DNA from: CAZCTO01 sp964501725
GTDB taxonomy: Bacteria > Bacillota > Clostridia > Saccharofermentanales > Saccharofermentanaceae
Reading direction: 5' to 3'
DNA: 64,000 nucleotides
Assembly: GCA_964501725.1 (NCBI GenBank)
Contig: CAZCTO010000004.1
Location: 89,480 to 153,479, forward strand
Shown here: positions 1-7,791 of the stretch, piece after piece
How positions within the stretch are numbered: the first letter of the stretch is position 1
How the letters are laid out: each line of letters opens with the position of its first letter
The notes under the pieces: model-generated
What the model saw: the letters and a program-made list of their open reading frames with translations, nothing else
The model's database searches: none
What the model was told of the DNA's origin: nothing
Program-made: the position numbers and the translations under genes

Positions 1-224
1 ATCTCGACAAAAACCGATTCGACATCCTGTCCCGCTTTTTTCATGCCCGGGATCTTCGCACTTGCCTGATTTCTTTTGGCCTTCAGCGCTTCCACCTTGA
101 CGATGATTTCGCGACGGTTCTGATCCGCTTTCAGAAAGTCGGAAAAATCAACGGAGCATCCCTTTTTTGCGAGTTTAGAAGCGACGGCCCCGGGATTATT
201 TCGAATTTCATTGATATCCAGCAT
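1..224 (-). CDS. serS: Seryl-tRNA synthetase, N-terminal part (runs off the window)
   Basis: Charges tRNA-Ser with serine in the cytoplasm. Only the first 74 codons are inside the window. The translation starts MLDINEIRNNPGAVASKLAKK and continues into a charged helix with VEALKAKRNQASAKI. This is the typical start of the tRNA-binding coiled-coil arm of bacterial SerRS. The ATG at 224 follows a strong AGGAGG. The gene is divergent from rnfC. The catalytic domain lies outside, so integrity cannot be judged. Confidence 0.93.
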   Translation of the reverse strand, partial: MLDINEIRNNPGAVASKLAKKGCSVDFSDFLKADQNRREIIVKVEALKAKRNQASAKIPGMKKAGQDVESVFVE

Positions 225-264
225 ATAACTGCCTCCTAAAAAAACATTTCTTACCGATGCAGGT

Positions 265-293
265 ATTATAACGTATTGCGCGAAGTTTAGAAA
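265..293 (-). promoter_or_regulatory. Candidate serS promoter
   Basis: A consensus TATAAT -10 lies at 265-270 on the minus strand. With a 17-bp spacer the -35 would be TTTCTA, which is weak. The implied 5' UTR is about 35 nt. That is too short for a T-box leader. Confidence 0.5.
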
Positions 294-359
294 GAAAGAG
301 GGGAAAAACAGGCGTGCAACAATTATATGAGAACGTTCTGGTTATTATCAATAAATGTG

Positions 360-388
360 TTTCTAATTTTATTCTTATTGCTTATAAT
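360..388 (+). promoter_or_regulatory. Candidate rnf operon promoter
   Basis: TATAAT at 383-388 stands in a very AT-rich stretch just upstream of rnfC. The -35 region (TTTCTA at 360-365) matches poorly. Together with the serS -10 it makes a divergent promoter region of about 190 bp. Confidence 0.45.
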
Positions 389-417
389 GACGTTAGATTA
401 TTTTAGGAGGCGATGGT

Positions 418-1830
418 TTGAAAGCAGTTCATATCTTTCGCGGAGGAGTGCATCCGAAACAAAACAAGAACACGGACGTCCTTCCGTCTATTCGCCTCAA
501 CGATTTTCCTGAAGTCGAAATTTTACTTCAGCAGCATATCGGTCCCCCTTGCGTATGTGTTGTCGCACCGGGGGATTATGTTTATGTCGGACAGCTGATC
601 GGCAAGGCAGAACACCCCATGTCGGTTCCGATCCACGCCAGTGTGTCCGGTACCGTGAAGGAAATTCACTATGTTGTTTCCGCGACGGGCACTCCGATCG
701 AAGCCGTTCGTATCGAATCGGATATGGCATTCAAGTTGCTCCCTTCCCTTTCTCCGCCGCAGGTGAACTCCAAAGAAGAATTCATTGAAATGGTTAAATC
801 CAGCGGTCTGGTCGGTCTCGGCGGAGCGACTTTTCCGACGCATGTCAAGTTAAATCCTCCCAAAGGCAAAGAGCCTGATCTTCTTCTGATTAACGCCGCC
901 GAATGCGAGCCGTATATCACATCCGACTTTCGGTTGATTAACGAACACCCCGACCAGGTCATCGACGGTATACTGGCCGTGATGAAATGGCTTGATATTC
1001 CAAAGACAATCATCGGTGTGGAGGACAATAAGCCTCTGGTGCCCCGCATTTTTACGCATGAGCTTGAGAAGAGGGTTTTCAAGACCGGAGAGAAGAGCGA
1101 CATCCGGATATGTTCGCTAAAAACAGTCTATCCACAGGGCGCCGAGAAAATGCTCATCTATTCACTGTCAGGCCGCAGGGTGCCGACCGGTAAGCTTCCC
1201 CATGATGTCGGCGTTTTGGTAATGAACGTGTCGACCGTCTGTTTCATCGGAAGATTCATGAAAGAAGGCGTGCCGCTTGTCCGCAAGCGCGTTACGCTCG
1301 ACGGAAGCGCTCTAAATATTCACGGCAATTTCAATGTTCCCATCGGCGCCAAAATTAAAGATGTCATCGCGGCAGCCGGAGGAACGCGTGAAGAACCGCG
1401 CAAAATCATCATGGGCGGCCCGATGATGGGCGTCTCTCTGGATCGTGACGATTGCGGAATCATAAAGGCAAATAACGCAATTTTGGTTTTCGGTGCCAAA
1501 GAGACCCGGATCACCACCGAATCGGCCTGTATTCGATGCGGCCGGTGTGTATCGGCATGCCCGATGAATCTGATGCCCACCGGCATTGATCAGTCCACCC
1601 GGACTAAGGATTTGAACGGACTTGTATACTTTCATGTTATGGACTGTATCGAGTGCGGTTGTTGCACGTATGTCTGCCCCGCGAAGCGCTTTTTGACGCA
1701 AAGCATCAAGAACGGCAAGATCTTCCTCAAGGCCGAGAACGCGCGTCTCGAGCGCGAAAAACAACTGGTCGTATCACTATCCGCTTCTTCATCGGGAAAG
1801 GAGGAGCAGGACGTCAAACCGGCACAATAG
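418..1830 (+). CDS. rnfC: Rnf complex subunit C (ferredoxin:NAD+ oxidoreductase)
   Basis: Peripheral, NADH-facing subunit of the ion-pumping Rnf complex, which couples reduced ferredoxin oxidation to NAD+ reduction. It is 470 aa, the usual size of the short clostridial form. A glycine-rich GLGGATFP segment belongs to the nucleotide/FMN-binding region. Two [4Fe-4S] motifs follow: Cys371, 374, 377, 381 and Cys410, 413, 416, 420. The start is TTG at 418, seven bases after AGGAGG; the nearby ATG at 413 is out of frame. First gene of rnfCDGEAB, the order known from Clostridia and Acetobacterium. Confidence 0.96.
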   Translation: MKAVHIFRGGVHPKQNKNTDVLPSIRLNDFPEVEILLQQHIGPPCVCVVAPGDYVYVGQLIGKAEHPMSVPIHASVSGTVKEIHYVVSATGTPIEAVRIESDMAFKLLPSLSPPQVNSKEEFIEMVKSSGLVGLGGATFPTHVKLNPPKGKEPDLLLINAAECEPYITSDFRLINEHPDQVIDGILAVMKWLDIPKTIIGVEDNKPLVPRIFTHELEKRVFKTGEKSDIRICSLKTVYPQGAEKMLIYSLSGRRVPTGKLPHDVGVLVMNVSTVCFIGRFMKEGVPLVRKRVTLDGSALNIHGNFNVPIGAKIKDVIAAAGGTREEPRKIIMGGPMMGVSLDRDDCGIIKANNAILVFGAKETRITTESACIRCGRCVSACPMNLMPTGIDQSTRTKDLNGLVYFHVMDCIECGCCTYVCPAKRFLTQSIKNGKIFLKAENARLEREKQLVVSLSASSSGKEEQDVKPAQ

Positions 1831-1863
1831 GATCGCCCGGACGTTTCTGCACAGGCATAACCC

Positions 1864-2928
1864 ATGAAACTGGAAGTCTCCAATTCACCTCACATTCGGG
1901 ATCGCGCAACCACCACCGCGATTATGCGCGACGTGTTGATCGCGCTTCTTCCTGCCGTGATCGCCGCAGGCATTATTTTCGGTCTTCGATCGATCATGCT
2001 GATCCTTGTATCGGTGATCAGTTGTATGTTGTTTGAGTATTTGGCCCGCAAAATCATGAAAAGAAACAACACGCTGCCGGATTTATCCGCAGTGGTTACC
2101 GGTGTTCTTCTTGCTTTTGGTTTACCGCCGACCCTTCCGATCTACATGACGGTGATCGGTGCTTTCTTTGCGATCGTAGTCGTAAAGCAGATGTTCGGCG
2201 GTCTCGGACAGAATTTTGTGAATCCGGCACTGACATCCAGAATTTTTCTGGTTATTGCTTTTCCAAATCAAATGATCATCTGGACGGTACGCGAAGGTGC
2301 TTTTTCTTTCTTAAACTCACTTAAGGGGGCGGACCTGGTTTCCTCAGCCACCCCGCTTGCGGCATTCCGCAATGCGAATGCCGAGGTCGTCTCCAGTGCG
2401 ACCCCGGTCGCGGATGCAAATCCCCTGCCCGGCTTGCTTGACTTGTTTCTGGGAAATAAGGGTGGTTGCATCGGGGAAATTTGCATTCTCGCACTGCTTA
2501 TTGGTGCGGTATATCTTCTCGCTCGAAAAGTCATCGCTCCGTGGATCCCCCTCGCATATCTGGGTTCTTTTACCCTGATGATTATGCTGTTCGGGAATAC
2601 TTCCTTTTTCAAAACAATTGCGGATGCGCCCTTTGCTTTATCATCCTGGGAGACCGCAATAAACGAGCCGACTTACATGCTTCTGTCCGGCGGCCTGATT
2701 CTCGGCGCTTTCTTTATGGCGACCGATTATGTTACTTCGCCGATTACCCGCAGAGGAAAGATTATCTTCGGTGTCGGATGCGGCCTTCTGACATTTCTGA
2801 TCCGCTACTACGGAAATATCGCCGAGGGAGTTTCCTTTGCCATTATTCTGATGAATATTCTTTCGCCGAACATTGATCGTTTGACGATGAGAAAGCCTTT
2901 CGGAGGAAGAAAACATGAACGCGCTTAA
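1864..2928 (+). CDS. rnfD: Rnf complex subunit D (membrane flavoprotein)
   Basis: Integral membrane subunit of Rnf, 354 aa, with multiple hydrophobic helices. It belongs to the NqrB/RnfD family, in which a Thr in an S-x-A-T-P motif carries covalent FMN. That motif appears here as VSSATPLA with Thr163. A second near-copy, VSSATPVA with Thr180, lies 17 residues later, so either threonine could be the flavinylation site. The 3' end overlaps rnfG by 14 bp, which suggests translational coupling. Confidence 0.95.
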   Translation: MKLEVSNSPHIRDRATTTAIMRDVLIALLPAVIAAGIIFGLRSIMLILVSVISCMLFEYLARKIMKRNNTLPDLSAVVTGVLLAFGLPPTLPIYMTVIGAFFAIVVVKQMFGGLGQNFVNPALTSRIFLVIAFPNQMIIWTVREGAFSFLNSLKGADLVSSATPLAAFRNANAEVVSSATPVADANPLPGLLDLFLGNKGGCIGEICILALLIGAVYLLARKVIAPWIPLAYLGSFTLMIMLFGNTSFFKTIADAPFALSSWETAINEPTYMLLSGGLILGAFFMATDYVTSPITRRGKIIFGVGCGLLTFLIRYYGNIAEGVSFAIILMNILSPNIDRLTMRKPFGGRKHERA

Positions 2929-3511
2929 GAAAACGCTTCCGGCATTGATTCTTGCGGCGATCTGTCTGGTCTGTGTGCTTCTTCTTGCGGTAACCAATGA
3001 GCTGACAAAGGGTCCGATCGCAAAACAGGAAGAAATTGCTGCACTGGAACGAAAAAAAGCTATATTTCCGGACGGCGAGACTTTTGTCAAAATCGAGATT
3101 ACCGATGACATGACCACTGATATGAACAGCAAGGGTATCCCGGTGGACGAGGTCCACTCTGCCCTTGACGCTTCCGGCAAAAATCTGGGATACGTTGTGG
3201 TCACCCGCAGCTTCGGCTATGCCGGAGATGTGGTTGTAACCACGGGATTCACGCCGGACGGCTCCGTGGTCCGGGTCTTCGCTGTCGCGGAAAATGACAC
3301 GCCCAAGTTGGGTAAAGAAGTGGAAAAGGATGCATTCCTTTCCCAGTTCACTTCGGTGGAGGCCGGGGTTCACGCAAATGTTTCGGCAGGCTCAACAGAC
3401 GGGATCCGGGCAGTTTCCAGCGCTACCATTTCGTCCAAAGCGGCCGGCAAAGCTTTTAATTCTGCCGTTGACGCGATTATATATCTTCGGGAGAAAGGGG
3501 TGATCGCATAA
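2915..3511 (+). CDS. rnfG: Rnf complex subunit G (covalent FMN protein)
   Basis: Membrane-anchored flavoprotein of Rnf, 198 aa. One N-terminal transmembrane helix (about residues 8-27) is followed by an extracytoplasmic FMN-binding domain. The motif SSATISS places the likely FMN-ester threonine at Thr171. The usual S-G/T-A-T-x-S/T pattern is kept, with Ser at the second position. The start ATG follows GGAGG inside the end of rnfD. The stop shares one base with the rnfE start. Confidence 0.95.
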   Translation: MNALKKTLPALILAAICLVCVLLLAVTNELTKGPIAKQEEIAALERKKAIFPDGETFVKIEITDDMTTDMNSKGIPVDEVHSALDASGKNLGYVVVTRSFGYAGDVVVTTGFTPDGSVVRVFAVAENDTPKLGKEVEKDAFLSQFTSVEAGVHANVSAGSTDGIRAVSSATISSKAAGKAFNSAVDAIIYLREKGVIA

Positions 3512-4293
3512 TGAGTGAAAACATGGCCGATAAAACTTACTTGTCTCCGGATCAGCGTCTTGAGGAGAAGAAGAAAAGCGAGTCGCCGCTGCGTGTAGTT
3601 TTGAACGGATTACTTTATGAGAATCCTGCGTTTCTTCTGGTTCTCGGGACTTGTCCCCTGTTGGCAGTTACAATTTCTGCAAAATCTTCATTTTTTATGG
3701 GAATTGCGGTTATTTTTGTGCTGACCGGTTCTGAACTTATTATTTCAATGCTTCGGAATATCATTCCGGATAAGGTTCGCATCCCTGCGTTTATCACCGT
3801 TATTGCCGGTTTTGTAACGATTGTTCAAATGGCGGTTTCCGCTTATCTGCCGGCCTTGAATAAATCCCTCGGGATATATATACCTTTGATCGTTGTTAAT
3901 TGCATCGTGCTTGCCCGGGCAGAGGCTTTTTCATGCAAGCGCCCCGTAATGCTCTCGGTGCTCGACGGCTTAAGCATGGGATCGGGCTTTATGGTCGCTC
4001 TGGTGATTATGGGGTCTGTCCGCGAAATTCTCGGCAACGGGACGATCTTTGATCTCAAGCTTCCGCTTTTCGGAACCGTTTTCGAGCCGATGATGTTTTT
4101 CTTGCTTCCTCCGGGCGGATTTTTCGTATACGGAATCTGTATTTGCGTAACGCAAATTGTCATTAAAAAACTCGAAAAAATCAAAAAGCATAAAATTGCT
4201 CTTCCGGTGTCCGGATGTGCCGCCTGTGGCGCTTGCGCGGCGGGATCTGCGTGTAACACGAATAATGATCCCATTGAAAGCGAGGTGAAATAA
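3511..4293 (+). CDS. rnfE: Rnf complex subunit E (membrane protein)
   Basis: Integral membrane subunit of the RnfA/RnfE (NqrD/NqrE) family, which forms the ion-translocating core. At 260 aa it is longer than the usual 200-220. It has a charged N-terminal extension of about 25 residues before the conserved LLYENP region. Its cytoplasmic C-terminal tail is cysteine-rich, with Cys236, 239, 242 and 248 in the pattern C-x2-C-x2-C-x5-C. The core carries the expected LVLGTCPLLAVT segment. The cysteine tail could bind a metal or cluster; that is inference. Confidence 0.94.
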   Translation: MSENMADKTYLSPDQRLEEKKKSESPLRVVLNGLLYENPAFLLVLGTCPLLAVTISAKSSFFMGIAVIFVLTGSELIISMLRNIIPDKVRIPAFITVIAGFVTIVQMAVSAYLPALNKSLGIYIPLIVVNCIVLARAEAFSCKRPVMLSVLDGLSMGSGFMVALVIMGSVREILGNGTIFDLKLPLFGTVFEPMMFFLLPPGGFFVYGICICVTQIVIKKLEKIKKHKIALPVSGCAACGACAAGSACNTNNDPIESEVK

Positions 4294-4297
4294 TCCG

Positions 4298-4888
4298 ATG
4301 CAACTAATGCTCATTATTTTATTCTCAGCCATTCTGGTCGACAATTTTGTTCTGTCCAAATTCCTCGGTATCTGCTCTTTTCTCGGCGTCTCCAAAAACC
4401 TGAACACGGCAATGGGGATGAGCGGCGCTGTTATTCTGGTTATGCTGATCTCTACGGCGCTGACCTGGCCGATTCACTATTACCTTCTGGTACCGCTTCA
4501 AATCTCTTACCTCCAGACGCTTGTTTTTATCCTGGTCATTGCGGCGCTTGTCCAGATGGTCGAAATGATCATTAAAAAGCAAATGCCGCCCCTCTATAAA
4601 GCCTTAGGCATTTATCTTCCCTTAATCACAACGAATTGTGCTGTTCTCGGAGTCGCCATCCTGAACATCACCAAGTCGTATTCCTTCTGGGAATCGATGG
4701 TCAATTCACTGGGGGGCGGACTCGGCTTTACGCTGGCGCTGTTTATGTTTTCCGGTGTCCGGATGAGGATCGAAAAATCAGATATCCCCGAAGCACTTAA
4801 GGGGCTTCCGATCACACTCATTGCCGCGTCGCTGGTTTCGGTTTCGTTCATGGGCTTTAAGGGCTTGATTGAGAATTTGTTCGGTTAA
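4298..4888 (+). CDS. rnfA: Rnf complex subunit A (membrane protein)
   Basis: Integral membrane subunit of 196 aa, the family length, with about six hydrophobic helices. It carries the conserved signature VDNFVLSKFLGIC near the N-terminus and ITTNCAVLGVA in the middle. It pairs with RnfE as an inverted-topology half of the ion channel, and its conserved Cys residues bind an intramembrane Fe-S cluster in characterised relatives. It begins 4 bp after rnfE. Confidence 0.96.
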   Translation: MQLMLIILFSAILVDNFVLSKFLGICSFLGVSKNLNTAMGMSGAVILVMLISTALTWPIHYYLLVPLQISYLQTLVFILVIAALVQMVEMIIKKQMPPLYKALGIYLPLITTNCAVLGVAILNITKSYSFWESMVNSLGGGLGFTLALFMFSGVRMRIEKSDIPEALKGLPITLIAASLVSVSFMGFKGLIENLFG

Positions 4889-4917
4889 TACGTCTGCTTC
4901 GGCTAAGGAGATAAAAC

Positions 4918-5745
4918 ATGGTTTCGTTTGCACTGTTTTCTCTTAATAACATCCTTCTTTCGGGTCTTGTGATGCTGGGAGTCTCGTTGGTACTCGGTTT
5001 ATTGATCGTGATCGTCTCCAATTTTTTCCAGCTTTCCCGAAATGAAAAGAAGGAGGCTTTACTCGAAGCGTTGCCGGGTGCAAATTGCGGCGGCTGCGGA
5101 TTTGCCGGATGTGCCGGTTATGCGGATTATTTGCTTAAGCCCGGTGCCGACACCGGACTGTGCGCCGTCGGCGGAGTTGCCTGTTCACGCGAGATCGCAT
5201 CCATACTGGGAACAACGGCTGTCGAGCCGACACCCAAAGTGGTTGTTTTGCATTGCCAGGGCACCCAAGACCAGACATCTCCGAGATATCAGTACCACGG
5301 GACACAGTCCTGTAACGCCGCACACGGCCTTCTGGGCGGTTCCGGCTCATGTACATACGGATGTCTCGGTTTTGGCGACTGTATCGCCGCATGTGCCTTC
5401 GGCGCCCTCAGCCTGCGCGACGGTATCGTTCATGTTGATCCGATTGAATGTACCGGCTGTGGCGCCTGCACCAAGATTTGTCCCAAGAACCTTCTTCAGT
5501 TGTTGCCCATAACCTCGGGGGTCGAGGTTCTTTGCCGTAACGAATGGCCGGGCGGGTTGACAAGGAAAAATTGCCATATCGGCTGTATCGGTTGCGGAAA
5601 ATGTGTTAAGGCATGTCCCACCGGAGCAATCACGTTGAAGGGATCACTGGCATCCATTGATCAGTCGCTTTGTACCAATTGCTGTGCCTGCGTTACGGTC
5701 TGCCCGACCAAGGCGGTGGCGAGCCGGAGTCAGTCGGTGATTTAG
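4918..5745 (+). CDS. rnfB: Rnf complex subunit B (polyferredoxin)
   Basis: Electron-entry subunit, 275 aa, accepting electrons from reduced ferredoxin. An N-terminal membrane helix (about 12-36) is followed by the Fe-S motif CGGCGFAGC. Ferredoxin-like cysteine clusters then follow, including CTYGCLGFGDCIAAC, CTGCGACTKICP, CIGCGKCVKACP and CTNCCACVTVCP. The start ATG has AAGGAG upstream. It is the last rnf gene; no clear terminator was found between it and the rpmB promoter. Confidence 0.96.
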   Translation: MVSFALFSLNNILLSGLVMLGVSLVLGLLIVIVSNFFQLSRNEKKEALLEALPGANCGGCGFAGCAGYADYLLKPGADTGLCAVGGVACSREIASILGTTAVEPTPKVVVLHCQGTQDQTSPRYQYHGTQSCNAAHGLLGGSGSCTYGCLGFGDCIAACAFGALSLRDGIVHVDPIECTGCGACTKICPKNLLQLLPITSGVEVLCRNEWPGGLTRKNCHIGCIGCGKCVKACPTGAITLKGSLASIDQSLCTNCCACVTVCPTKAVASRSQSVI

Positions 5746-5819
5746 TTGACCGGCGTTTTTCGATTCACGGGTGTCCTGTAGAAGTTTGCGCATTTATAGC
5801 CTGAATTCGAATATTTTGC

Positions 5820-5848
5820 TTGCACCGGGATGGGATCTGTGATATTAT
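5820..5848 (+). promoter_or_regulatory. Candidate rpmB promoter
   Basis: TTGCAC at 5820-5825, a 17-bp spacer and TATTAT at 5843-5848. It lies about 40 bp upstream of the rpmB start, consistent with independent transcription of rpmB. Confidence 0.55.
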
Positions 5849-5886
5849 TCCATCTGCACGTTATATATTTATTGGAGGTGTTACTA

Positions 5887-6084
5887 ATGGCTAAGTGTGA
5901 AATCTGTCAGAAAGATACCTATTTCGGCAGAAAGATCAGCATTACCCGTTCACAGGTGTCCCGCCGTGCGCTGACACAGCAGCATCCGAATGTACGGAAT
6001 GTTAAGGTTGTCGTTGAAGGAACACCCAAGACGATGCATGTCTGCACCCGTTGTCTTCGTTCTGATGCGGTGAAGAGAGCCTGA
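5887..6084 (+). CDS. rpmB: 50S ribosomal protein L28
   Basis: Large-subunit protein, 65 aa. It is the zinc-binding form: Cys4, Cys7, Cys53 and Cys56 form two CxxC pairs. The start ATG at 5887 follows GGAGG; in-frame upstream codons reach 5830 but lack a ribosome-binding site. It is a single-gene unit with a promoter and a terminator. Confidence 0.96.
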   Translation: MAKCEICQKDTYFGRKISITRSQVSRRALTQQHPNVRNVKVVVEGTPKTMHVCTRCLRSDAVKRA

Positions 6085-6105
6085 TCGAATTTTTCTGATT
6101 ATCGG

Positions 6106-6143
6106 ATCCGCCTTTTGCTTACGCAGCAAGGGGCGGATTTTTT
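6106..6143 (+). terminator. Rho-independent terminator after rpmB
   Basis: Inverted arms ATCCGCC (6106-6112) and GGCGGAT (6132-6138) run into TTTTTT. It overlaps the stop region of the convergent gene at 6142. Confidence 0.85.
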
Positions 6144-7347
6144 ATTCGAAAATTCTTCGTACTGAAATAATCCGATCGTGAAGTGCTTCGTTTTCACTAA
6201 AAGAAAACAGGCGAAGGGTTGTTTTGCTCTTGGAAATCATCAACAACATTCCGGTGTCCGTGCAGATTCCCATCTCAACAGGGATTCGCGAATCAGGTTC
6301 CTGCGCATGTCTGAGGAAAACAATATCTCCGGGCATAATGCTGTCAATATCAAGTTCTCCCGTGACCTCATCATACCGGAGCTCAACCGCTTTCCCTGCA
6401 GTCATTTGATCTTCCATTCTTCTGGGAACGGATAAGCCGTTGACGGACGCTGAAACGTAAACGAGGCCTTCTACCGAGAGACCCTTTTTTGTTATTCCGT
6501 GATCCAGCTGCGTCATATTGACGCAACTGAGAACCGAGCTGACAAAGTATCGAACGCTTACCTTCTCCACCGATTCGAAAATGCCAAGCTCAATGACACC
6601 GCTGCTGCTGATCCACCCGTCCTTCCCTTCGGGAAGTGCTACGTGGTACACTCCGTCACGCTTTTGATCAGAGAAAAGAACCGTATTCATCATTACTTCA
6701 ATCTCAAGGGTCCCGTTGCTTGCGTGTGACATGACATTTTTGGAGATGTCCGATACGACAAGTTTCTGTTGATGAAGATCCGGCTCCACAGAATCCATAT
6801 TGGCTGAGAGATCTTTTGCCAGAATATATCCTTCAATTCCGTCAACTGTCCGGATCTTAACATATCCGTTCTCTTCCGTATTCGACAAAAGCTTCACCGG
6901 CTCGTTAAAAAGAACCTGCGATATGCGGGCGCTTTTAACATTCGCCTCAGCCATGATGCTCGAAACATATTCGGTAACCACCCGGTCGTCGGAACCATAT
7001 ATACGGACCGGCTCCGGGGAAACAAACAAGGCAATGTCGCTGTTTTTGAAAATCTTGGGCAGCATGACAGGCAAGACCCAAAAGAGTAAAGCAATAACCA
7101 GTATGAAAACCATCGCGGGAATGATTATTTTAGGAATACCGCGCTTCTTTCTGGCTTGAACGTATGTGTCATCGTCTTCAAGAGACCATACTTCCCGAAC
7201 ATCCTGAGGTGCGCCGAAAGCACCGTCCAGCTTTGCAATCTCCTTCTCTTCAAATTCGGGAGGTACAGGAGTGCCGGCTTTGGGTGTGCGCACTTTATGT
7301 CCGAATGAAAAAAACACCTTGCGAATATTCCGGCGGAAAGATTTCAC
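6142..7347 (-). CDS. Membrane-anchored SH3-like protein with a degenerate NlpC/P60 domain
   Basis: Protein of 401 aa not recognised as a named family member. It has a basic N-terminus (1-60), one transmembrane helix (about 71-97), a bacterial SH3-like region (about 145-182, with GYVKIRTVDGIEGYI), and a C-terminal segment resembling NlpC/P60. GLVYVSASVNGLSVPRRMEDQ, MPGDIVFLRH and VEMGICTDTG align by eye with the family core. The catalytic Cys of DCSG is replaced (SVEG, Val292) and the catalytic His of HVGIY by Glu358. It would therefore be a cell-wall-binding pseudoenzyme rather than a hydrolase. It overlaps acpS by 4 bp, so it is probably co-transcribed. The domain assignment is inference. 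Confidence 0.65.
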   Translation of the reverse strand: MKSFRRNIRKVFFSFGHKVRTPKAGTPVPPEFEEKEIAKLDGAFGAPQDVREVWSLEDDDTYVQARKKRGIPKIIIPAMVFILVIALLFWVLPVMLPKIFKNSDIALFVSPEPVRIYGSDDRVVTEYVSSIMAEANVKSARISQVLFNEPVKLLSNTEENGYVKIRTVDGIEGYILAKDLSANMDSVEPDLHQQKLVVSDISKNVMSHASNGTLEIEVMMNTVLFSDQKRDGVYHVALPEGKDGWISSSGVIELGIFESVEKVSVRYFVSSVLSCVNMTQLDHGITKKGLSVEGLVYVSASVNGLSVPRRMEDQMTAGKAVELRYDEVTGELDIDSIMPGDIVFLRHAQEPDSRIPVEMGICTDTGMLLMISKSKTTLRLFSFSENEALHDRIISVRRIFE

Positions 7348-7757
7348 TTACCCTCTCCCCCTCTTGACTGCGAACTGCATTCCATAACGCACATCGCAAC
7401 GGCCAGATCTCCGTCATGAGAGATGCTGACTGCCGCATGAAGACCGCCGATTCGTTCAAATTCTGCCTTTGCATTTCCATGAAGAAGAACCGACGGTTTC
7501 CCGAAATCATCCACGATGATTTCGATGTCGGTGAATCGAATTCCATGTCTCCATATGCCGGTGCCCAGAGCCTTCGAAACCGCTTCCTTCGCCGCGAACC
7601 GGGCCGCAAGCGATTCCATGCAACCGGTTTTTTTAGCCAGACAAACTTCCATTTCTGATTTCGTATATATCCGATCAAGGAAAATCTCTCCCTTGCGCTT
7701 ATATAAATCCCGTATTCTGGAAATTCGTATCGTGTCAATTCCGCATGTTATCGCCAA
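7344..7757 (-). CDS. acpS: Holo-[acyl-carrier-protein] synthase
   Basis: Transfers 4'-phosphopantetheine from CoA to acyl carrier protein for fatty acid synthesis. It is 137 aa, slightly long for AcpS. GIDTIRISRI carries the metal-binding Asp, and RFAAKEAVSKALG is the second signature. A final SISHDGDLAVA segment is typical. The only in-frame start before the conserved GID is TTG at 7757, with a weak ribosome-binding site. A perfect inverted repeat lies just upstream. Confidence 0.93.
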   Translation of the reverse strand: MAITCGIDTIRISRIRDLYKRKGEIFLDRIYTKSEMEVCLAKKTGCMESLAARFAAKEAVSKALGTGIWRHGIRFTDIEIIVDDFGKPSVLLHGNAKAEFERIGGLHAAVSISHDGDLAVAMCVMECSSQSRGGEGK

Positions 7758-7767
7758 AAATTATTCC

Positions 7768-7791
7768 GATCTGATCCCCCGGGATCAGATC
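7768..7791 (-). promoter_or_regulatory. Perfect hairpin between dnaC stop and acpS start
   Basis: Eleven-base arms GATCTGATCCC and GGGATCAGATC are separated by two bases. The repeat overlaps the dnaC stop codon (7785-7787). On the minus strand it is followed within a few bases by ATTTTT and the acpS TTG start. It could be a weak terminator/attenuator or could control acpS translation. Confidence 0.6.

Noticed and set aside
327..512. Small ORF of 61 codons before rnfC
   Set aside because: It overlaps rnfC in another frame and has no ribosome-binding site; its hydrophobic start is only the translation of an AT-rich promoter.
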